A stretch of DNA of 64,000 nucleotides from Streptomyces wedmorensis. GTDB lineage: Bacteria > Actinomycetota > Actinomycetes > Streptomycetales > Streptomycetaceae. The position numbers were made by a program, and so were the translations under genes. The first letter of the stretch is position 1, and each line of letters starts with the position of its first letter. The notes under the pieces are model-generated. The model was not told the DNA's origin. It was given only the letters and a program-made list of their open reading frames with translations, and did no database searches. Below are positions 59,223-64,000 of the stretch, one piece after another. The stretch covers positions 147,198-211,197 of the forward strand of contig NZ_JNWK01000017.1 of the NCBI RefSeq assembly GCF_000716445.1. Reading direction: 5' to 3'.

Positions 59223-60528
59223 GCGCCTCCCCCACGGTGCGCGGATCGTCGCGGCGCTCGGCGCGGCGCAGACGGCCGTCGTGCTGTTCGCCGGCCGTGC
59301 CCTCGCGGCACCCACGCCCACACCCACACCCAGTCCGAGCGGCAGCAACAACCCCTGCGACCTCATCCGCGGTCCCGCACGGGACTACTGCGAGAACGGA
59401 CGCGGGGGAACCGGAGCCGACAAGGCTCCGCTCACCGACCCCACCACTGCCCTCGATCCCCTGTCCTCCCTCGCCCGTGGCTGCGCCGAGGCCGCCGTCA
59501 CGATCGTCGACAAGCTGTCCCTGGCGGTCAAGGAGACCGCCGACGTCGACTTCACGAACACGCAGTTCCTCGGCCGGTACGCGATCGTCTTCGCCGCCGC
59601 GACGTTCCTGACGCTGCTGCTGTGGCTGCTCGCGGTCGCGAAGCGGGCCGTCCGGGGCGTGCCGCTCAGCGTCGCCCTGTCGGAGGCCATCGGCTTCCTG
59701 TGGCTGACGGTCCTGGCGTCCGCGTTCACCCCGCTGATCCTGTACACCGTCGTGAACGCCACCGACGCCGTCACCGAGGTCATCGCCTCCGGCACCGGCC
59801 AGCAGACCGACGTCTTCTTCGGCAGCTTCAAACAGGCCCTGCAGAAGGGCGACAGCATCGGTGGCGGGCCCATCATGCTGATCATCGTGTCGCTGGTGAC
59901 CGTCCTCGCCGCCGGCGTGCTCTATCTGGAGCTGTTCCTCCGCGCCGTGATGCTGTACGTCGGCGCGCTCCTCGGCGTCGTCGTCTACTCGGGCCTCGTC
60001 GACAAGAACATGTGGGGCCACGTCCGCCGCTGGGCGGGCATCATGATCGCGGTGATCCTGGTCAAGCCGATCATCGTGATCGTCCTCGGCCTGGCCGGGG
60101 CGCTGTCCTCCGGCACCGGCCCCGACTCGTTCTCCGCCGTCGTCTCCGGCCTGGCGATCATCCTGCTCGCCATCTTCGCCTCCGCGATGATCTACCGCTT
60201 CGTCCCGGGCTTCGGCGACGAGATCGCCGCCTCCCGCAACAACCGTCTCCACCGCGCCGGCGAGAACGCGGCGGCGGCCGTCATCTCGTCCCCCGCGTCC
60301 CTCGTCTCCCAGGGCATCAAGACGCACAGCACCCGCGACAGCGGCGGTGGCGGCCAGTCCGCGGGCTCCGGCCCCCGTCCCGCCAACCCGATGTCGGGCG
60401 GCATGGCCGCCCACAGCAGCCGCGGCGGGAGCGGCGGCGCGACGCCCCCGCCCGCACCCCGTAGCGGCAGTCCCACCGCGGGTACTCCGCACAGCAACCG
60501 CAAGAACTCTGGAGGTGCAGGGCGTTGA
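59212..60528 (+). CDS. VirB6/TrbL-like polytopic membrane protein
   Basis: 438 aa. A signal-like first segment ends near ALAAP, then a Pro/Thr stretch and a loop with two Cys (NPCDLIRG, DYCENG). Six or so membrane helices follow (about 120-345). The C-terminal 90 residues are Ser/Gly/Pro-rich and polar. This layout is that of VirB6/TrbL channel subunits. ATG 59212. Its stop overlaps the next start (TTGA). Confidence 0.8.
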   Translation: MPGKRLPHGARIVAALGAAQTAVVLFAGRALAAPTPTPTPSPSGSNNPCDLIRGPARDYCENGRGGTGADKAPLTDPTTALDPLSSLARGCAEAAVTIVDKLSLAVKETADVDFTNTQFLGRYAIVFAAATFLTLLLWLLAVAKRAVRGVPLSVALSEAIGFLWLTVLASAFTPLILYTVVNATDAVTEVIASGTGQQTDVFFGSFKQALQKGDSIGGGPIMLIIVSLVTVLAAGVLYLELFLRAVMLYVGALLGVVVYSGLVDKNMWGHVRRWAGIMIAVILVKPIIVIVLGLAGALSSGTGPDSFSAVVSGLAIILLAIFASAMIYRFVPGFGDEIAASRNNRLHRAGENAAAAVISSPASLVSQGIKTHSTRDSGGGGQSAGSGPRPANPMSGGMAAHSSRGGSGGATPPPAPRSGSPTAGTPHSNRKNSGGAGR

Positions 60529-62078
60529 CGACCCAGTCCCAGCCGGTCGCGCCCCGCCGTACGTATCTCGTGGGCCGTGCCCGGCCGAACGCGATCGTCG
60601 GCAAGAACCGCGAGACCGGCGAGATCGCCCTGATCATCGTCGGCGCCTTCCTCGGCATGATGAGCGGACTCCTCGTCCCCCTCCTCCCCCTGCGGATCGC
60701 GCTGCTCGCCGGCCTGCCGATGATCGCGATCGCGGCCGTGTACCTCCCGTACAAGCACCGCACGTTCTACAAGTGGTTCGAGATCAACCGCAGCTACAAG
60801 CGGATGCTCAAGCGCGGTACGGCGTACCGCTCCGTCGTCGTCGAGGCCGGCACCCGCCTGGACGGCCGCGAGGTCGAGGTCGGCCCGCCGCCCGGCATCG
60901 GCCGGGTCGGCTGGCTCGCCGCCCCCTTCGGGCCCGACGAGATCGCCGTCCTGCTGCACGCCGACCGCCGTACGGTCACCGCCGCCATCGAGATCGAGGG
61001 CCCGGGCGTCGGCCTGCGCGACAGCGAGGACCAGGAGGCCCTGGTCGACCGGTTCGGCACCCTCCTGAAGCACGTGGCCAACGGCGACGGCTTCGTGACC
61101 CGCCTCCAGATGCTGGCCCGCACCCTGCCCGCCGACCCCGACGCGCACGCCAAGGACGTCGGCCAGCGCGGCGACCCGCACGCGCCCGCGTGGCTCCAGG
61201 AGTCGTACGACCAGCTCCAGTCCATGGTCTCCACCTCCAGCGAGCAGCACCGCGCCTACCTCGTCGCCTGCATGCACTACACGCGCGAACTCGCCGCCGA
61301 GGCCAACGCCATGGCCCGCGCCGCCCGCCACGCCTCCGGCGCCCGCAAGCTCGACCGCGACGCCGGCCTCGCCGTCGTCATGGCCCGCGAGCTCACCGAC
61401 ATCTGCGCCCGTCTCGCCGAGGCCGACATCCGCGTCCGCCAGCCCCTCGGCCAGTCGCGCCTCGCGTCCCTGGTGCACTCCATGTACGACCCGGACCACC
61501 CCATCGACCACATCCAGGCCATGACGAAACGAAACGCTTGGCCCGCCGAACTGGACGCGATGGAACCGACGTACCTCCAGGCCAAGACCCGCGAGTCGTC
61601 CACCCGCGCCCCCTGGTGCCACGCCACCGCCTGGGTGAAGGAGTGGCCGATGACCCCGGTCGGCGTCAACTTCCTCGCCCCGCTCCTCGTCCACACGCCG
61701 GACGTGATCCGCACGGTCGCCGTGACCATGGACCTGGAGCCCACCGAGGTCGCCATCGAGCGCATGCTCACCGAGAAGACCAACGACGAGGCCGACGCCA
61801 GCCGCGCCGCCAAGATGAACCGCACGGTCGACCCGCGCGACATCGCCGCCCACGGCCGACTCGACCAGCGGGGTGAAGATCTCGCCAGCGGCGCTGCCGG
61901 AGTGAACCTCGTCGGGTACATCACGGTGTCGTCGCGTTCACCCGAAGCCCTCGCCCGGGACAAGCGCACGATCAGGGCCTCCGCCGGCAAGTCCTACCTG
62001 AAGCTGGAGTGGTGCGACCGCGAGCACCACCGGGCCTTTGTGAACACCTTGCCGTTCGCGACCGGCATCCGCCGCTAG
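60525..62078 (+). CDS. SCO6880-family membrane protein of type IV secretion-like clusters
   Basis: 517 aa. A PrgI-like N-terminus with two membrane helices (about 34-56 and 57-72: LIIVGAFLGMMSGLL, LRIALLAGLPMIAIAAVYL) is followed by a large cytoplasmic part. That part resembles the N-domain of VirB4 ATPases but has no Walker A. The family is named after an S. coelicolor protein and always lies beside a VirB4-like ATPase, as here. It likely forms with it one split functional VirB4. TTG 60525 follows GGAGGTG. Confidence 0.88.
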   Translation: MTTQSQPVAPRRTYLVGRARPNAIVGKNRETGEIALIIVGAFLGMMSGLLVPLLPLRIALLAGLPMIAIAAVYLPYKHRTFYKWFEINRSYKRMLKRGTAYRSVVVEAGTRLDGREVEVGPPPGIGRVGWLAAPFGPDEIAVLLHADRRTVTAAIEIEGPGVGLRDSEDQEALVDRFGTLLKHVANGDGFVTRLQMLARTLPADPDAHAKDVGQRGDPHAPAWLQESYDQLQSMVSTSSEQHRAYLVACMHYTRELAAEANAMARAARHASGARKLDRDAGLAVVMARELTDICARLAEADIRVRQPLGQSRLASLVHSMYDPDHPIDHIQAMTKRNAWPAELDAMEPTYLQAKTRESSTRAPWCHATAWVKEWPMTPVGVNFLAPLLVHTPDVIRTVAVTMDLEPTEVAIERMLTEKTNDEADASRAAKMNRTVDPRDIAAHGRLDQRGEDLASGAAGVNLVGYITVSSRSPEALARDKRTIRASAGKSYLKLEWCDREHHRAFVNTLPFATGIRR

Positions 62079-62098
62079 GGCCGAAGGGGCACAGACCG

Positions 62099-63493
62099 AT
62101 GCGAGATCCGCTGTCCGTCCTCACCGACGCCTTCACCTCCTTCCTCTTCGGGAAGGTGGAGACGACCCGCCTGCCCGTCCGCACCTCCACCGGCCAGGCC
62201 CAGGCCGTCTACCTGCCGACGGCCGCGCCCGGCCTCGGCGACTCCGGCGTCATCATCGGCCGCGAGGTCTACAGCGGGAAGGGCTACATCTACGACCCCT
62301 TCCAGCTGTACGGGCAGCAGCTCCCCGCCCCCCACTGGCTCGTCCTCGGCGAGTCCGGCAACGGCAAGTCGGCGCTCGAGAAGACGTACGTGCTCCGCCA
62401 ACTCCGCTTCAGGGACCGGCAGGTCGTCGTCCTCGACGCGCAGGGCGAGGACGGCGTCGGCGAATGGAACCTCATCGCGCAGGAGCTGGGGATAACCCCC
62501 ATCCGCCTGGACCCCATGGTCGCCAACGACTCCGGGATCCGCCTCAACCCGCTCGACCCGTCGATCACCACGACCGGTCAGCTCGCCCTGCTCCGGACGA
62601 TCATCGAGGTGGCGATGGGCCACGGCCTCGACGAGCGCTCCGGCTTCGCGCTCAAGGTCGCCCACGCCCACGTCGTCGAGCACACCACCCACCGCCAGCC
62701 GATCCTCACCGACATCGTGGAGCGGCTCCGCCACCCCGAGGCGGAATCCGCCGAGTCGATGAACGTCGACATAGACGATGTACGGGCCTGGGGCCTGGAC
62801 GTCGCCCTCGTCCTCGACCGGCTCGTCGACGGCGACCTCCGCGGCATGTTCGACGGCCCGACGACCGTCGGCATCGACCTCGACGCGCCCCTGATCGTCT
62901 TCGACCTCTCCCACATCGACCGCAACTCCATCGCCATGCCGATCCTCATGGCGATCGTCGGCGTCTGGCTTGAGCACACCTGGATCCGGCCCGACCGGAA
63001 GAAGCGCATCTTCCTCGTCGAGGAGGCCTGGCACATCATCAACAGCCCCTTCGTGGCCCAGCTGTTCCAGCGCCTCCTGAAGTTCGGCCGCCGGCTCGGC
63101 CTGTCCTTCGTCGCCGTCGTCCACCACCTCTCCGACGTCGTCGACGGAGCGGCGGCCAAGGAGGCCGCGGCGATCCTCAAGATGGCCTCCACCCGGACCA
63201 TCTACGCCCAGAAGGCCGACGAGGCACGCAACACGGGCCGTGTCCTCGGCCTGCCCCGCTGGGCGGTCGAGATCATCCCGACCCTCACCCCCGGCATCGC
63301 GGTCTGGGACGTCAACGGCAACGTGCAGGTGGTCAAACACCTCATCACCGAACGGGAACGCCCGCTCGTCTACACCGACCGCGCCATGACGGAAGCATCC
63401 GTCACGGACCCGGAACTGGAGTGGGAGACCGAGCAGCGCGCGATCCTCGTCGAGCAGCAGATGAACGGCTCGTCGCAGTCGACGGTGGCGTAG
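62099..63493 (+). CDS. VirB4-like ATPase
   Basis: 464 aa. Walker A LGESGNGKSALEK (about residues 83-95) and Walker B RIFLVEEAWHII (about 304-315) are intact, as are a motif region VVHHLSDVVDG and the C-terminal RNTGRVLGLPRWAVEIIPTL. It powers assembly or transport by the type IV secretion-like machine on the inner face of the membrane. ATG 62099 follows GAAGGGG. The next gene starts on the base after its stop codon. Confidence 0.92.
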   Translation: MRDPLSVLTDAFTSFLFGKVETTRLPVRTSTGQAQAVYLPTAAPGLGDSGVIIGREVYSGKGYIYDPFQLYGQQLPAPHWLVLGESGNGKSALEKTYVLRQLRFRDRQVVVLDAQGEDGVGEWNLIAQELGITPIRLDPMVANDSGIRLNPLDPSITTTGQLALLRTIIEVAMGHGLDERSGFALKVAHAHVVEHTTHRQPILTDIVERLRHPEAESAESMNVDIDDVRAWGLDVALVLDRLVDGDLRGMFDGPTTVGIDLDAPLIVFDLSHIDRNSIAMPILMAIVGVWLEHTWIRPDRKKRIFLVEEAWHIINSPFVAQLFQRLLKFGRRLGLSFVAVVHHLSDVVDGAAAKEAAAILKMASTRTIYAQKADEARNTGRVLGLPRWAVEIIPTLTPGIAVWDVNGNVQVVKHLITERERPLVYTDRAMTEASVTDPELEWETEQRAILVEQQMNGSSQSTVA

Positions 63494-64000
63494 ATGGACG
63501 CGGAACGGAAGGGCGGAGGAGTCTCCGACGGGCTGCTGCTCAGCCTGTTCGGCCTCCTCCTCTGCCTCACCGTCCTGGTGTGGACGGCGACCGGCCTCGC
63601 CGGCCTCTTCGCCCACGGTGCCTGGCCTCGGGGGCTCGCCTTCACCGGCACCCCCTCGGCCCTCCGTTCCCTCGCCACCGCCCCCACCGACCTCCCGGCC
63701 GCCTGGCCCGCCACCCCGCCGGAACAACTCTCCGGCTACGGCCTCTTCTGGGGCCTCCTCATCGGCGAGGCCATGATCCTCCTGGTCCTCGCGATCTTCG
63801 CCCTCGGCACCTTCACCCGCTGGCGCGCCGTCCGCGCCCACCGCAAAGCGGGCACGTACGACACGCTCCACCCCCGGAACCCCCGGAGCACGCCCGTACA
63901 AGAACAGGCAGAGCCCGTACGGGAGAAGCCAGAGCCCGTACGGGACACCCCAGAGGCCGTAAGGGAAGCCCCCGAGCCCCTCCAGGCCGCCCCCGCCCGG
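63494..64000 (+). CDS. Probable coupling protein (T4CP/TraG-like), N-terminal part only
   Basis: 169 codons are in the window and the frame stays open at its end. Two membrane helices (about 13-34 and 86-106) with a short outside loop between match the N-terminus of VirD4/TraG-type coupling ATPases, which usually follow the VirB4 gene in these clusters. After the helices comes a proline-rich region with a 7-residue repeat (EPVREKP, EPVRDTP, EAVREAP, EPLQAAP) from a 21-bp DNA period starting at 63911. The ATPase domain is outside the window, so the call is inference. Confidence 0.65.
   Translation, partial: MDAERKGGGVSDGLLLSLFGLLLCLTVLVWTATGLAGLFAHGAWPRGLAFTGTPSALRSLATAPTDLPAAWPATPPEQLSGYGLFWGLLIGEAMILLVLAIFALGTFTRWRAVRAHRKAGTYDTLHPRNPRSTPVQEQAEPVREKPEPVRDTPEAVREAPEPLQAAPAR
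63911..63994. repeat. 21-bp tandem repeat coding for heptapeptides
   Basis: GAG-CC(N)GTA-type units start at 63911, 63932, 63953 and 63974, an exact 21-bp period, and encode EPVRxxP heptads in the linker of the last gene. The first two units share GAGCCCGTACGGGA. Confidence 0.85.

Noticed and set aside
1..64000. tRNA, rRNA or insertion sequences
   Set aside because: No tRNA cloverleaf, rRNA stretch, transposase or integrase was recognised by eye. A tRNAscan/Infernal run would settle the RNA part.

Overview
The window is high-GC actinobacterial DNA, almost certainly a Streptomyces chromosome. The main reasons are very strong GC bias at third codon positions, two mycothiol genes (mshA, mshD), a GlnR-type nitrogen regulator, a Nur-type Fur regulator with all seven published metal ligands, an RsiG-type anti-sigma factor with two c-di-GMP motifs, and many small proteins typical of streptomycetes. 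From memory, the gene order resembles the stretch of the S. coelicolor core chromosome from gpm to the pst/pit region and on to a type IV secretion-like cluster. I could not run a search to confirm this.

Layout. 1-1360: a lower-GC Fic-domain gene behind three 46-bp repeats, probably acquired. 1.4-14.2 kb: gpmA, an MFS exporter, a metallo-beta-lactamase-fold hydrolase with a divergent AraC regulator, mshA-ybjN, a methyltransferase, an NlpC/P60 hydrolase, a receiver-PP2C phosphatase, small membrane and HbhA-like proteins, an XRE/AraC regulator pair and a VOC protein. 14.2-25.4 kb: an internally deleted HAD-like gene, MarR + MFS + WYL regulator, an Eis-like acetyltransferase, rsiG, dtd, a four-gene leftward set (32-aa membrane protein, nitrobindin-like protein, nur, ygfZ), three tandem paralogous membrane-anchored proteins and a DsrE protein. 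25.4-31.1 kb: DUF3099 with a duplicated tail, DUF1416 and a rhodanese behind a cysteine-rich leader peptide, DUF2993, a membrane protein, MoaD and an alpha/beta hydrolase. 31.3-40.5 kb: glnR behind a leader ORF, a LacI regulator, an HtrA-like protease with a two-component system, a PI-PLC-like protein, a 5'-nucleotidase and mshD. 40.5-53.3 kb: a GntR-controlled ABC transporter, then the phosphate block (ppk-CHAD-Nudix, pstSCAB behind PHO boxes, pit and a PhoU-like partner) and a CsoR repressor with its operator. 53.3-57.7 kb: small proteins, a lipoprotein, PAP2, a transglycosylase/NlpC enzyme and TetR. 57.9-64.0 kb: a rightward type IV secretion-like operon that runs out of the window.

How the genes work together. 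Phosphate: PHO boxes in front of pstS, high-affinity PstSCAB, low-affinity Pit with a PhoU-like DUF47 protein, polyphosphate kinase with a CHAD protein, and a secreted 5'-nucleotidase lie within about 15 kb. Thiol/sulfur: mshA (with a sigma-R-like promoter), mshD and a cysteine-leader-controlled sulfurtransferase. Envelope: two NlpC/P60 enzymes, an HtrA-like protease with its own two-component system, and a type IV secretion-like machine with a transglycosylase encoded just upstream.

The least explained system is the 57.9-64.0 kb operon. It has a small two-TM protein, a VirB8/TcpC-like protein, a VirB6/TrbL-like protein, an SCO6880-family protein, a VirB4-like ATPase and the start of a probable coupling protein, with no relaxase or integrase in view. 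Other notable sequence observations are regulatory: a 44-bp perfect dyad at a GntR start, a 32-bp dyad between two regulators, a hairpin that can mask an RBS, a leader ORF coupled to glnR, and several tandem duplications at the 3' ends of genes.
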